From Mycolicibacterium cosmeticum (GTDB lineage: Bacteria; Actinomycetota; Actinomycetes; Mycobacteriales; Mycobacteriaceae), in the NCBI GenBank assembly GCA_016197365.1, contig JACPVS010000029.1, forward strand, positions 1-64,000: a stretch of DNA of 64,000 bases, written 5' to 3'. The notes beneath the pieces are model-generated. The model was given only the letters and a program-made list of their open reading frames with translations. It was not told the DNA's origin and ran no database searches. Shown here one piece after another: positions 24,003 to 32,145 of the stretch. The stretch's first letter is position 1, and every line of letters begins with the position of its first letter. Both the position numbers and the translations under genes were made by a program.

Positions 24003-24034
24003 CCTGGGCAGAACCACCACCTCACAGGTACAGC

Positions 24035-24040
24035 TAGTAT
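24035..24040 (+). promoter_or_regulatory. -10 box of the third cutinase (leaderless)
   Basis: TAGTAT lies 7 nt before the GTG at 24048, again the geometry of a leaderless transcript. Confidence 0.45.
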
Positions 24041-24047
24041 TTGCTGG

Positions 24048-24731
24048 GTGGCAATGATTTCGACGTTCGTACGGCGCCTCGCCGCGTGCTCTCTGGCCGC
24101 GGCAGGCGCCGTCGGCGGTTTGATGGTCTCTTCGTCGTTCAATTCGGGTGGTCTTCCTTCCGCACATGCGGATCCGTGCCCGCCCGTCGAAGTGATCTTC
24201 GCGCGCGGACGCAATGAGGCACCGGGCCCCGGCAGGCTGGGTAACGCGTTCATCGACGCCTTGCGGGCTCGGGTCCCCATGGAGGTCGCCGCATACGGCG
24301 CCAACTACCCGGCCAACACCGAGATCGCACAGGGCGCCAACGACGTCAGTTCACGGATCCAGTTCATGGCCGGCGCTTGTCCTGACACTCGACTGGTAGT
24401 CGGTGGCTACTCATTAGGTGCCGCCTCCGCCGCGGTCGCGCTGTCTGCCAACACCAACGGGTTCGGCTTCAAGAATCCACTTCCGCCCGGTGTCGACACC
24501 CACGTCGCCGCAGTGGTTCTGTTCGCAAACGTCACTCGCCGAATGGGTGGGGCGGGTGTCGGTCCGGCGTTCCGGGACAGGGTCTTTGAGGCATGCAACC
24601 CCGAGGATCCGATCTGCCGGACGGGAATGCCCGACTTCCAGAACGACTGGGGCAGCCATCTTCAGGATTCCTATATCAACGGCGGATTGGTGAATCAGGC
24701 CGCTGATTTCGCCGCCGCGCGAGTCCAATAA
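24048..24731 (+). CDS. Secreted cutinase-family esterase (copy 3, GYSLG type)
   Basis: 227 aa. The signal peptide (LAACSLAAAGAVGGLMV) probably cleaves near AHADP. The catalytic Ser is in GGYSLG, Asp in PEDPIC and His in WGSHLQD. The nucleophile elbow differs from copies 1 and 2 (Leu for Gln), which may alter the oxyanion hole. Disulfide Cys residues remain (DPCPPVE, GACPDT, ACNPEDPIC). The GTG at 24048 is preferred over ATG 24054 because TAGTAT lies 7 nt upstream. It is monocistronic by layout, with the 85-aa membrane protein upstream and the palindromic site before copy 4 downstream. Confidence 0.9.
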   Translation: MAMISTFVRRLAACSLAAAGAVGGLMVSSSFNSGGLPSAHADPCPPVEVIFARGRNEAPGPGRLGNAFIDALRARVPMEVAAYGANYPANTEIAQGANDVSSRIQFMAGACPDTRLVVGGYSLGAASAAVALSANTNGFGFKNPLPPGVDTHVAAVVLFANVTRRMGGAGVGPAFRDRVFEACNPEDPICRTGMPDFQNDWGSHLQDSYINGGLVNQAADFAAARVQ

Positions 24732-24759
24732 GTAGATCTCCGGCAGGTCACGGCACCAA

Positions 24760-24776
24760 TACGTTTCGGAAACGTA
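24760..24776. promoter_or_regulatory. Perfect 17-bp palindrome upstream of the fourth cutinase (operator-like)
   Basis: TACGTTTC-G-GAAACGTA has 8-bp arms with a 1-nt centre. It lies 35 bp before the -10 of copy 4, where an activator or repressor dimer would bind. There is no T-run, so it does not look like a terminator for copy 3. The cognate regulator is unknown. Confidence 0.5.
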
Positions 24777-24811
24777 GAGAATCGAAAAACGGTTACGTCA
24801 ATTCGGTTGTC

Positions 24812-24817
24812 TACAAT
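24812..24817 (+). promoter_or_regulatory. -10 box of the fourth cutinase (leaderless)
   Basis: TACAAT lies 7 nt before the GTG at 24825. It is the strongest -10 of the four cutinase promoters. Confidence 0.5.
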
Positions 24818-24824
24818 CGAACCG

Positions 24825-25502
24825 GTGATCTTGATGTCGAAGGGTCGAATCCGGTGGTGCGCCGCCATTCTCGCCGTGTTCAGCGCTGTGCTGACCACGG
24901 CCGCTCCCGTCGGTGTCGCTCCCGTCGCCTCGGCTGCGGCATGTCCGGACGCGGAAGTGATCTTTGCGCGCGGCAGGATGGAACCGCCAGGCGCGGGGCA
25001 GATCGGCAACGCTTTGGTGACGGCACTGCGCCAGAAGACCAAGAAGAACATCACGCTCTATTCGGTGAATTACCCGGCCGACACCCAAATCGACATGGGC
25101 GCCAACGATATGAGTCGCCGAATCCAGACGACCATGACCAACTGCCCGAAGACGCCCATCGTGCTGGGCGGGTACTCGCTCGGCGCGGCGGCCACCGATG
25201 TCGTTCTGGCCATGCCGTTCCCGATTCTCAACTTCAAGTTGCCACTGCCGGCGACCGCGAGCCCTCACATCGTGGCAATCGCGTTGTTCGGCAACGGTAT
25301 TCAGTGGGTCGCCCCGATCACCCAGTTCAATCCTGCGTTCCAGAGCCGAACCATCGAGTTGTGCCACGGCAACGACCCGATCTGCAACCCGACGGACATG
25401 GAGAACTGGCAGACCTATTGGCCAGAGCACCTGGCGCCGGCGTACATCAAAGCAGGCATGGTGAACAAGGCCGCGAATTTCGTCGCAGGCAAGCTCGTCT
25501 GA
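24825..25502 (+). CDS. Secreted cutinase-family esterase (copy 4, GYSLG type)
   Basis: 225 aa. The signal peptide (WCAAILAVFSAVLTTAAPVG) ends near SAAAC. The catalytic Ser is in GGYSLG, Asp in GNDPIC and His in WPEHLAP, with the usual Cys residues. It is most like copy 3. The GTG at 24825 is chosen because TACAAT sits 7 nt before it; ATG 24834 is an alternative. The TACGTTTC palindrome upstream is the only operator-like element seen in the four-gene array, so this copy may be regulated separately. It ends 12 bp before the end of the convergent truA gene. Confidence 0.9.
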   Translation: MILMSKGRIRWCAAILAVFSAVLTTAAPVGVAPVASAAACPDAEVIFARGRMEPPGAGQIGNALVTALRQKTKKNITLYSVNYPADTQIDMGANDMSRRIQTTMTNCPKTPIVLGGYSLGAAATDVVLAMPFPILNFKLPLPATASPHIVAIALFGNGIQWVAPITQFNPAFQSRTIELCHGNDPICNPTDMENWQTYWPEHLAPAYIKAGMVNKAANFVAGKLV

Positions 25503-25514
25503 TCGCCGATACCG

Positions 25515-26399
25515 TCAGGCAGGCTCGACCGGTGGCCGCACCCGCAAGTCCCTGGTGATCAGGATGCGCGCCGACAGCTCATCGTCAGGCGGATAGTCGA
25601 CGCGAACGAGCGAGAGACCGCGTGCGGGCGCCACAGGGAACGCACTGGACCGCGATGTCGCCTCCAGCAGGCCGGCGCACCAAGCAGCGTCTCGCCGGCC
25701 CTCTCCGACCGCGAGCAGGGCACCCACCAGTGACCGGACCATCGACCAGCAGAATGCATCGGCGCAGACCCGGGCCGTCACGATGTCGCCCTCGGCATCC
25801 CAGTCGAACCGCTGGAGATCGCGAATCGTGGTGGCGCCGTCGCGGTGCCGGCAGAACGCGGCAAAGTCGTGCAGGCCCACCAACGCGCGGGATGCCTCGG
25901 TCATCGCCGCGACGTCGAGGCGGCGTGGCCAGGGGGTGATGTAGCGGGCATGCTCCGGCACCGCACCGAAAGTGGCGGTGCTGAGCCGGTATTCGTAGTG
26001 CCGCCGCAGCGCGGAGAAGCGCGCGTCGAAACCCGCTGGGGCGCGGACGGCGTCGAGCACGCGCACGTCCTCGGGCAGGAATCGGCCCAGTCTGCGCACC
26101 AGAGGCTGAAATTCGGGATCTTGCGGGCGCGGGGTGCGCGGGTAGGCGTAGCCGAGCGAGTCGGCGGGGATATCCACATGCGCCACCTGACCGGAGGCGT
26201 GCACCCCGGTGTCGGTACGGCCTGCAGCCCGCAACTCCAGCGGCGTCCGGAACACCGTCGCGAGCGCCTCCTCCAGCACACCGGCGACGGTCCGCTGGCC
26301 GGCCTGAGCCGCCCAGCCGGCGAAATCCGTACCGTCGTAAGCGATCTGGAGGCGCAAACGAACAAACCCGCCATCGGTTTCGATGGCGGGTTCGTTCAT
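25515..26399 (-). CDS. truA: tRNA pseudouridine(38-40) synthase TruA
   Basis: 294 aa from ATG 26399. Family motifs are clear: LQIAYDGTDFAGWAAQ near the start and RAAGRTDTGVHASGQVAH with the catalytic Asp, then FDARFSALRRHYEYRL. TruA converts U38-40 in tRNA anticodon arms to pseudouridine. It follows rplQ by 7 bp on the same strand, as in other mycobacteria. The first 15 codons lie inside a 20-bp hairpin (26357-26400) that includes the ATG. A TTG at 26357 directly after the hairpin is an alternative start and would remove a non-conserved N-terminus. Confidence 0.93.
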   Translation of the reverse strand: MNEPAIETDGGFVRLRLQIAYDGTDFAGWAAQAGQRTVAGVLEEALATVFRTPLELRAAGRTDTGVHASGQVAHVDIPADSLGYAYPRTPRPQDPEFQPLVRRLGRFLPEDVRVLDAVRAPAGFDARFSALRRHYEYRLSTATFGAVPEHARYITPWPRRLDVAAMTEASRALVGLHDFAAFCRHRDGATTIRDLQRFDWDAEGDIVTARVCADAFCWSMVRSLVGALLAVGEGRRDAAWCAGLLEATSRSSAFPVAPARGLSLVRVDYPPDDELSARILITRDLRVRPPVEPA

Positions 26400-26400
26400 T
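26357..26400 (-). terminator. Long hairpin between rplQ and truA (terminator-like, covers the truA ATG)
   Basis: Two 20-nt arms (26357-26376 and 26381-26400) pair almost fully, with a GC-rich CCCGCCATCG/CGATGGCGGG core, A-U/G-U flanks and a 4-nt loop. In the transcribed direction the 3' arm ends in TTTGTTCGTTTG, a weak U-rich tract. It could end the ribosomal-protein transcript or hold back truA translation. Confidence 0.65.
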
Positions 26401-26406
26401 GCTTGG

Positions 26407-26970
26407 TTACTTGGCTTCATCCTCGGAGCCGGCCTTGTCCTCGGACTCGGTGGCGTCCTCGACGACCTCGTCGGTCTGGGCATCGGCGATCGCCTCATCG
26501 GCGACGTCAGCCTCGACAACCGGACTGTCCTCGACCGGGGCCTCGGTGCCTTCGGCAGCCTTGGCCTGAGCGGCCGCGGCACGACGTGCACGGTCGGCCT
26601 CGTTGGTCACGGTCTTCTCCCGCACCAGCTCGATGACCGCCATGGGCGCATTGTCGCCCTTGCGGCTCTCGACCTTGATGATGCGGGTGTAGCCGCCCTC
26701 ACGGTCCGCGAAGAAGGGTCCGATCTCGGCGAACAGGGTGTGCACCACATCCTTGTCGCGGATCTTCTTGAGCACCTCACGCCGGTTGTTCAGCGTGCCC
26801 TTCTTGGCGTGGGTGATCAGCTTCTCGGCGTACGGACGCAGTGCCCGTGCCTTCGGCTCGGTGGTCTTGATACGGCCGTGCTCGAACAGCGACGTGGCCA
26901 GGTTGGCCAGGATCGCGGCCTGGTGCGAGGACGACCCGCCGAGGCGAGCACCCTTAGTGGGTTTGGGCAT
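26407..26970 (-). CDS. rplQ: 50S ribosomal protein L17
   Basis: 187 aa. The first ~120 residues are a standard L17 (MPKPTKGARLGGSSSHQ, TTEPKARALRPYAEKLIT, NNRREVLKKI). The last ~60 residues form an acidic, Ala/Glu/Asp-rich extension (EVVEDATESEDKAGSEDEAK at the end), typical of mycobacterial L17. It belongs to the large subunit near the exit tunnel. It lies 63 bp after rpoA in the infA-rpmJ-rpsM-rpsK-rpsD-rpoA-rplQ order. A long hairpin follows its stop. Confidence 0.98.
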   Translation of the reverse strand: MPKPTKGARLGGSSSHQAAILANLATSLFEHGRIKTTEPKARALRPYAEKLITHAKKGTLNNRREVLKKIRDKDVVHTLFAEIGPFFADREGGYTRIIKVESRKGDNAPMAVIELVREKTVTNEADRARRAAAAQAKAAEGTEAPVEDSPVVEADVADEAIADAQTDEVVEDATESEDKAGSEDEAK

Positions 26971-27033
26971 TGCGTCTATCTCCTAAGTGGGGCCGACCCC
27001 CGTATCAGGTAGGGCCGGGACGGAACTTCTGGT

Positions 27034-28086
27034 TTAGAGCTGTTCGGTTTCGGCGAAGTCCTGGTCGGTATCCAGGTCGTAGCCGGCGTCACCGGTCCAG
27101 GTGCCGGTGGCTACGTCGTAGCCGGCGACCTCGGACGGATCGAAGGTGGCCGGGCTGTCCTTGAGCGAGAGACCCAGCTGATGCAGCTTGATCTTGACCT
27201 CGTCGATGGACTTCTGGCCGAAGTTACGGATGTCGAGCAGATCCGACTCGGTACGAGACACCAACTCGCCCACCGTGTGCACGCCCTCGCGCTTGAGGCA
27301 GTTGTACGACCGCACCGTCAGGTCCAGGTCGTCGATCGGCAGCGCGAAGCTGGCGATGTGATCGGCCTCGGCCGGCGACGGGCCGATCTCGATGCCCTCG
27401 GCCTCGACATTGAGTTCCCGTGCGAGACCGAACAGCTCGACCAAGGTCTTACCGGCCGAAGCCAGTGCGTCCCGCGGGGTGATCGAGTTCTTGGTCTCGA
27501 CATCGAGGATCAACTTGTCGAAGTCGGTGCGCTGCTCGACACGGGTGGCCTCGACCTTGTAGGTCACCTTGAGCACCGGCGAGTAGATGGAATCGACCGG
27601 GATCCGGCCGATCTCGGCGCCGGAAGCCTTGTTCTGCACGGCAGGCACGTAACCGCGACCCCGCTCGACGACGAGCTCGACCTCGAGCTTGCCCTTCTCG
27701 TTCAGGGTGGCGATGTGCATGTCGGGGTTGTGCACCGTGACACCGGCCGGCGGCACGATATCGCCGGCGGTGACCGCACCCGGGCCCTGCTTACGCAGGT
27801 ACATGGTGACCGGCTCGTCCTCCTCGGAGGACACGACCAGACCCTTGAGGTTCAGGATGATGTCGGTGACGTCTTCCTTCACCCCGGGAACGGTGGTGAA
27901 CTCATGCAGCACACCGTCGATGCGGATGCTGGTCACCGCTGCGCCCGGGATGGACGACAGCAGCGTGCGCCGCAGCGAGTTGCCGAGGGTGTAACCGAAA
28001 CCGGGCTCCAGCGGTTCGATGGTGAACCGTGAACGGTTGTCGGCCAACACTTCTTCGGAAAGTGTGGGTCGCTGTGAGATCAACAT
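27034..28086 (-). CDS. rpoA: DNA-directed RNA polymerase alpha subunit
   Basis: 350 aa, the normal length. The N-terminal assembly domain begins MLISQRPTLSEE and carries GFGYTLGNSLRRTLLSSIPG. The C-terminal domain contains LDLTVRSYNCLKREGVHTVGEL with the usual helix-hairpin-helix DNA/activator-binding surface, and it ends in an acidic tail. Two alpha subunits nucleate RNA polymerase assembly. It lies between rpsD (75 bp upstream) and rplQ. Confidence 0.99.
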   Translation of the reverse strand: MLISQRPTLSEEVLADNRSRFTIEPLEPGFGYTLGNSLRRTLLSSIPGAAVTSIRIDGVLHEFTTVPGVKEDVTDIILNLKGLVVSSEEDEPVTMYLRKQGPGAVTAGDIVPPAGVTVHNPDMHIATLNEKGKLEVELVVERGRGYVPAVQNKASGAEIGRIPVDSIYSPVLKVTYKVEATRVEQRTDFDKLILDVETKNSITPRDALASAGKTLVELFGLARELNVEAEGIEIGPSPAEADHIASFALPIDDLDLTVRSYNCLKREGVHTVGELVSRTESDLLDIRNFGQKSIDEVKIKLHQLGLSLKDSPATFDPSEVAGYDVATGTWTGDAGYDLDTDQDFAETEQL

Positions 28087-28161
28087 GGTGTTTCTATCTC
28101 CTTCTCGGCACCCGCTATTTGATGCCGTTACGGTGTCACTCGGCCAGTTGGCCGGGCGACA

Positions 28162-28767
28162 TTACTTCGAGTAGAACTCGACGATGAGCTGCTCGGTGAG
28201 CGGCACCTGGATCTGGGCCCGCACCGGCAGCTGGTGCACCAGCACCCGCTGACGTTCGCCGACGACCTGCAGCCAGCCCGGGATCGGACGCTCGCCGGCG
28301 GTGGCCCGCGAGAGCTCGAACGGCAGGGTGTTCAGCGACTTGTCTTTGACGTCGATGATGTCGTACTGCGACACCCGGTAGCTCGGGATGTTGACCTTCA
28401 CACCGTTGACGGTGAAGTGGCCGTGGCTGACCAGCTGGCGCGCCATCCGGCGGGTGCGGGCGAGCCCGGCCCGGTAGACGACGTTGTCCAGACGGCTTTC
28501 CAGGATCTGCAGCAGGTTCTCGCCGGTCTTGCCAGCCTTGCGGTTGGCCTCTTCGTAGTACTTACGGAACTGCTTCTCCATGACGCCGTAGGTGAAGCGA
28601 GCCTTCTGCTTCTCCTGCAGCTGGGTGCGGTATTCGCTCTCCTTGATCCGCGCGCGACCATGCTGGCCGGGCGGGTAGGGGCGCTTTTCGAACGACTGAT
28701 CGCCGCCGACGAGGTCGACGCCGAGGCGACGCGACTTGCGGGTCGCGGGTCCGGTATAACGAGCCAT
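28162..28767 (-). CDS. rpsD: 30S ribosomal protein S4
   Basis: 201 aa. The sequence starts MARYTGPATRKSRRLG and contains the S4 RNA-binding fold (SRLDNVVYRAGLARTRRMARQ, GHFTVNGVKVNIPSY). It has no zinc-binding Cys cluster, so it is the C-minus form common in mycobacteria. It is a primary 16S rRNA binder and assembly initiator. It lies 26 bp after rpsK on the same strand. Confidence 0.98.
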   Translation of the reverse strand: MARYTGPATRKSRRLGVDLVGGDQSFEKRPYPPGQHGRARIKESEYRTQLQEKQKARFTYGVMEKQFRKYYEEANRKAGKTGENLLQILESRLDNVVYRAGLARTRRMARQLVSHGHFTVNGVKVNIPSYRVSQYDIIDVKDKSLNTLPFELSRATAGERPIPGWLQVVGERQRVLVHQLPVRAQIQVPLTEQLIVEFYSK

Positions 28768-28793
28768 GTTTGAGGTCCTCTCCTAAATTCTCG

Positions 28794-29207
28794 TTAGACC
28801 CGGCGCCGCTTGGGCGGGCGGCAGCCGTTGTGCGGCTGCGGAGTGACGTCAGAGATGGCGCCGACCTCGAGTCCGGCGGCCTGCAGCGAACGGATCGCGG
28901 TCTCGCGGCCCGAGCCCGGGCCCTTCACGAACACGTCGACCTTCTTGACACCGTGCTCCTGCGCCTTGCGGGCTGCGTTCTCGGCGGCCAGCTGCGCGGC
29001 GAACGGCGTCGACTTGCGCGAACCCTTGAAGCCGACGTGGCCCGAGGATGCCCAGGCGATGACGTTGCCCTGCGGATCGGTGATGGAGACGATCGTGTTG
29101 TTGAACGTGCTCTTGATGTGCGCGGCGCCGTGCGGGATGTTCTTCTTTTCCCGGCGGCGGGTCTTGGCAGCACCCTTCTTGGGCGCGCCCTTCTTGGCTT
29201 GTGCCAT
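28794..29207 (-). CDS. rpsK: 30S ribosomal protein S11
   Basis: 137 aa. A basic N-terminus (AQAKKGAPKKGAAKTRRREKK) precedes the S11 core, with STFNNTIVSITDPQGNVIAWAS and VKGPGSGRETAIRSLQAAGLEV; the end is NGCRPPKRRRV. It forms part of the 30S platform that contacts the E-site region. It starts 6 bp after rpsM. Confidence 0.98.
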   Translation of the reverse strand: MAQAKKGAPKKGAAKTRRREKKNIPHGAAHIKSTFNNTIVSITDPQGNVIAWASSGHVGFKGSRKSTPFAAQLAAENAARKAQEHGVKKVDVFVKGPGSGRETAIRSLQAAGLEVGAISDVTPQPHNGCRPPKRRRV

Positions 29208-29213
29208 CTCGGA

Positions 29214-29588
29214 TTACCTGGCCTTCTTCTTGCCGGCGATGGTGCGCTTGGGGCCCTTGCGGGTACGCGCATTGGTCTTGGTCCGCTGACCACGCACCGG
29301 CAGGCCGCGGCGATGGCGCAGGCCCTGGTAGCAGCCGATCTCGATCTTGCGGCGGATGTCTGCCTGAACCTCGCGGCGCAGGTCACCCTCCACCTTCAGG
29401 TTGGCTTCGATGAATTCGCGGAGCTGGCTGACCTGATCGTCGGTCAGGTCCTTGCTGCGCTGGTTCCGGTCGATACCGGTGCCGTCCAGGATTTCCTGGG
29501 AACGGGTACGGCCGATGCCGTAAATGTAGGTCAGCGCGATCTCCATGCGCTTATCGCGCGGCAGATCGACGCCCATGAGACGTGCCAT
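29214..29588 (-). CDS. rpsM: 30S ribosomal protein S13
   Basis: 124 aa. It begins MARLMGVDLPRDKRMEIAL and includes YIYGIGRTRSQEIL and the basic C-terminal tail RTKTNARTRKGPKRTIAGKK. S13 sits at the head of the 30S subunit and contacts tRNA and the large subunit. A gap of 154 bp separates it from rpmJ upstream, long enough for a secondary promoter, though none is obvious. Confidence 0.98.
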   Translation of the reverse strand: MARLMGVDLPRDKRMEIALTYIYGIGRTRSQEILDGTGIDRNQRSKDLTDDQVSQLREFIEANLKVEGDLRREVQADIRRKIEIGCYQGLRHRRGLPVRGQRTKTNARTRKGPKRTIAGKKKAR

Positions 29589-29742
29589 GTGGCAGTGATT
29601 CCTTCTAGGTTGCGGAGGTCTGTTCCCAGTCCGTTCCCCTCACGGGGTCCGGCCTCCGTGCCGGACGTGATGAGCAGCGAATCTGCTCAGTGGTACTGGG
29701 AGGTCTGCATTCAGTTGTGGGTGGAGCTGCTTGAGCTCGGGA

Positions 29743-29856
29743 CTAGCCCTGCCGCTGCTTGTGCCGCGGATCAGAGCAGATCACCATGACCCGCCGATGC
29801 CGACGGATCACCCTGCACTTGTCGCAGATCGGCTTGACGCTCGGGTTGACCTTCAC
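29743..29856 (-). CDS. rpmJ: 50S ribosomal protein L36
   Basis: 37 aa starting with GTG at 29856. The translation KVNPSVKPICDKCRVIRRHR, followed by VMVICSDPRHKQRQG, is the full L36 sequence. The zinc ligands are retained (CDKC, Cys27 and His32), so this is the zinc-binding C-plus form. It lies between infA and rpsM, the conserved position. Confidence 0.97.
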   Translation of the reverse strand: MKVNPSVKPICDKCRVIRRHRRVMVICSDPRHKQRQG

Positions 29857-29937
29857 GGCTTCGCGATCCTTCTTGGTTGTGCGGTGACGGGCGCGAGCGC
29901 TCGTCACACATTCGGTGTGGTTGCGGTTGAGGGCGAG

Positions 29938-30159
29938 TTACTTGTATCGGTACACAATGCGGCCCCGGGACAGGTCGTATGGAGAGAGCTCCACCACGAC
30001 GCGGTCCTCGGGCAGGATGCGGATGTAGTGCTGCCGCATCTTGCCGCTGATGTGGGCCAGGACCTTGTGTCCGTTCTCCAACTCAATGCGGAACATCGCA
30101 TTGGGCAGGGGTTCGACCACGCGACCCTCGACCTCGATGGCACCGTCTTTCTTTGCCAT
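29938..30159 (-). CDS. infA: Translation initiation factor IF-1
   Basis: 73 aa, the standard size. The sequence [20 protein letters not shown] with [19 protein letters not shown] is the OB-fold of IF-1, which occupies the 30S A site during initiation. It heads the infA-rpmJ-rpsM-rpsK-rpsD-rpoA-rplQ run. Its promoter should lie in 30160-30436; ACAATA at 30322-30327 reads TATTGT on the minus strand and may be a -10. Confidence 0.98.
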
Positions 30160-30436
30160 ACTGTCTGACGATCCTTGCTTTCGTTTCGTATCGTGCGCCC
30201 GCTTTTTGCAGTCGGTGCACACCTTCGTTCCGACTTCAAAACGTGGGCTGAATCGGTGAAACGAAGAAGTTCCAATGACCGGGCACGAGAAGAGTCGGCG
30301 CGGAAGCCGCACCGTTGGTCCACAATACCCTCTGCTATGGCCAGCACCCAAATCGCCGGAGCGGCACCTCACAATCGGTCATGTGAGGAGGTCAGCGCCG
30401 AAATCAGTGGACGGCGGGAGCATAATTGAAAGCGAT

Positions 30437-32128
30437 ATGACTGGACCCGCGCCCCAGCCCCGCAAGCCCGTGATTCTCTCCGTCGACGACGACCCTGCCG
30501 TCTCTCGTGCCGTGGCCCGCGATCTTCGCCGCCACTACGGCGAGCGGTACCGCATCGTGCGCGCCGAATCCGGCCCGGACGCCCTGGAAACCCTGCACGA
30601 ACTCAAGCTGCGTGGCGACGCCGTCGCGGTGTTCGTCGCCGACTACCGGATGCCGCAGATGAGCGGCATCGAGTTCCTCGAAGCAGCGATGGACCTCTAC
30701 CCGATGGCCCGGCGGGTCCTGCTGACCGCCTACGCCGACACCACCGCGGCCATCGACGCCATCAACGTCGTCGACCTCGACCATTACCTGCTCAAGCCGT
30801 GGGATCCACCGGAGGAAAAGCTGTACCCGGTGATCGACGGCCTTCTGGAATCGTGGCATGCGGTCGGCGATCGGGCCATCCCGTACACGAAGGTCATCGG
30901 CCACCAGTGGAATCCCCGGTCCTGGGAAGTGCGTCAGTTCCTGGCCCGCAACGCCTACCCCTTCAAGGCGTTCACCGCCGAGGAGCCCAAGGGCAAGCAG
31001 CTGCTCGACGCCGCCGGCCTCGACGGTAGGCAGCTTCCGGTCGTCATCACCGAGGAGGGCACCCCACTGGTCGAACCGTCGGACGCCGAACTCGCCGACC
31101 TGCTGGGGCTGTCCACCAACCCGTCGCTGGAAATGTACGACCTCGCGGTCATCGGCGGCGGACCCGCCGGACTCGCGGCAGCGGTGTACGGCGCCTCCGA
31201 GGGGCTGAACACCGTGCTCATCGAACGCGCGACCACCGGCGGTCAGGCCGGGCGCAGTTCGCGGATCGAGAACTATCTCGGATTCGAGAACGGCGTCTCC
31301 GGAATCGAGCTCACCACCACCGCTCGGCGCCAGGCCGAGCGGTTCGGTGCCGAGGTCATCACCACCCGCAAGGCGGTCAAGCTCCAGGCCGGCGAGGTCG
31401 GCACGGCCCGCACCATCTCGTTCGAGGACCACAGCACCATCGGTGCCCGCGCCGTCATCCTCGCCACCGGCGTGGAGTACCGCGAACTCTCGGTGTCCGG
31501 CTGTTCGGCGGCCGATGAGTCCAACCTCATCGGCAAGGGCGTCTACTACGGCGCCTCGGTGTCGGATGCCTCCGAGTGCGCCGGCGAAGACGTCTACATC
31601 GTCGGCGGCGCCAACTCGGCAGGCCAAGCGGCGATGTTCATGTCCAAGCAAGCCAAATCGGTGACTCTGCTGGTGCGTGGGCCGTCGCTGGAGACGTCGA
31701 TGTCCTACTACCTGATCCAGCAGATCGAGCAGACGCCCAACATCAGCGTGCGCACCTGCACCGAGGTGGTCGGCACCAGCGGCAGGGACGACCATCTGGT
31801 GGGCCTGACGCTGGAGGACCGGCGCACCGGAGAGCGCGAAGAGGTGCACTCGACGCGGCTGTGCTGTTTCATCGGCGCGACGCCTCGCACCGACTGGCTC
31901 GACGGCGTGGTGGCCCGCGACGACCACGGTTTCATCCTGGCCGGACCCGATCTGCGCGACGTCTGCGGTTGGGGTCTGGAACGTCCGCCGCACCATTTGG
32001 AAACAAGTGTGCCCGGTGTGTTTGTTGCAGGAGATGTACGCGCCGAATCCGCGAAGCGGGTGGCGGCTGCCGTCGGTGAGGGGTCGATGGCCGTCATGCT
32101 CGTGCACCGCTACTTGGCCGAGGCATAG
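30437..32128 (+). CDS. Response regulator fused to a thioredoxin-reductase-like flavoprotein
   Basis: 563 aa from ATG 30437. Residues ~9-130 are a receiver domain (ILSVDDDPAVSRAVARDL; phospho-acceptor Asp69 in VADYRMPQMSG; LLTAYADTTAAIDA; LKPWDPP). A linker of ~90 residues follows (KVIGHQWNPRSWEVRQFLARN). The rest is a FAD/NAD(P) pyridine nucleotide-disulfide oxidoreductase of TrxR type: VIGGGPAGLAAAVYG (239-253), a second Rossmann motif VGGANSAGQAA and VFVAGDVRAESAKRVAAAVGEG. The redox CxxC of true thioredoxin reductases is absent; the equivalent place reads YYGASVSD (371-377). Phosphorylation may therefore control a non-disulfide redox activity. It is followed 17 bp later by its likely kinase. 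Confidence 0.9.
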   Translation: MTGPAPQPRKPVILSVDDDPAVSRAVARDLRRHYGERYRIVRAESGPDALETLHELKLRGDAVAVFVADYRMPQMSGIEFLEAAMDLYPMARRVLLTAYADTTAAIDAINVVDLDHYLLKPWDPPEEKLYPVIDGLLESWHAVGDRAIPYTKVIGHQWNPRSWEVRQFLARNAYPFKAFTAEEPKGKQLLDAAGLDGRQLPVVITEEGTPLVEPSDAELADLLGLSTNPSLEMYDLAVIGGGPAGLAAAVYGASEGLNTVLIERATTGGQAGRSSRIENYLGFENGVSGIELTTTARRQAERFGAEVITTRKAVKLQAGEVGTARTISFEDHSTIGARAVILATGVEYRELSVSGCSAADESNLIGKGVYYGASVSDASECAGEDVYIVGGANSAGQAAMFMSKQAKSVTLLVRGPSLETSMSYYLIQQIEQTPNISVRTCTEVVGTSGRDDHLVGLTLEDRRTGEREEVHSTRLCCFIGATPRTDWLDGVVARDDHGFILAGPDLRDVCGWGLERPPHHLETSVPGVFVAGDVRAESAKRVAAAVGEGSMAVMLVHRYLAEA

Positions 32129-32145
32129 AAAAGGAACTGAACACG

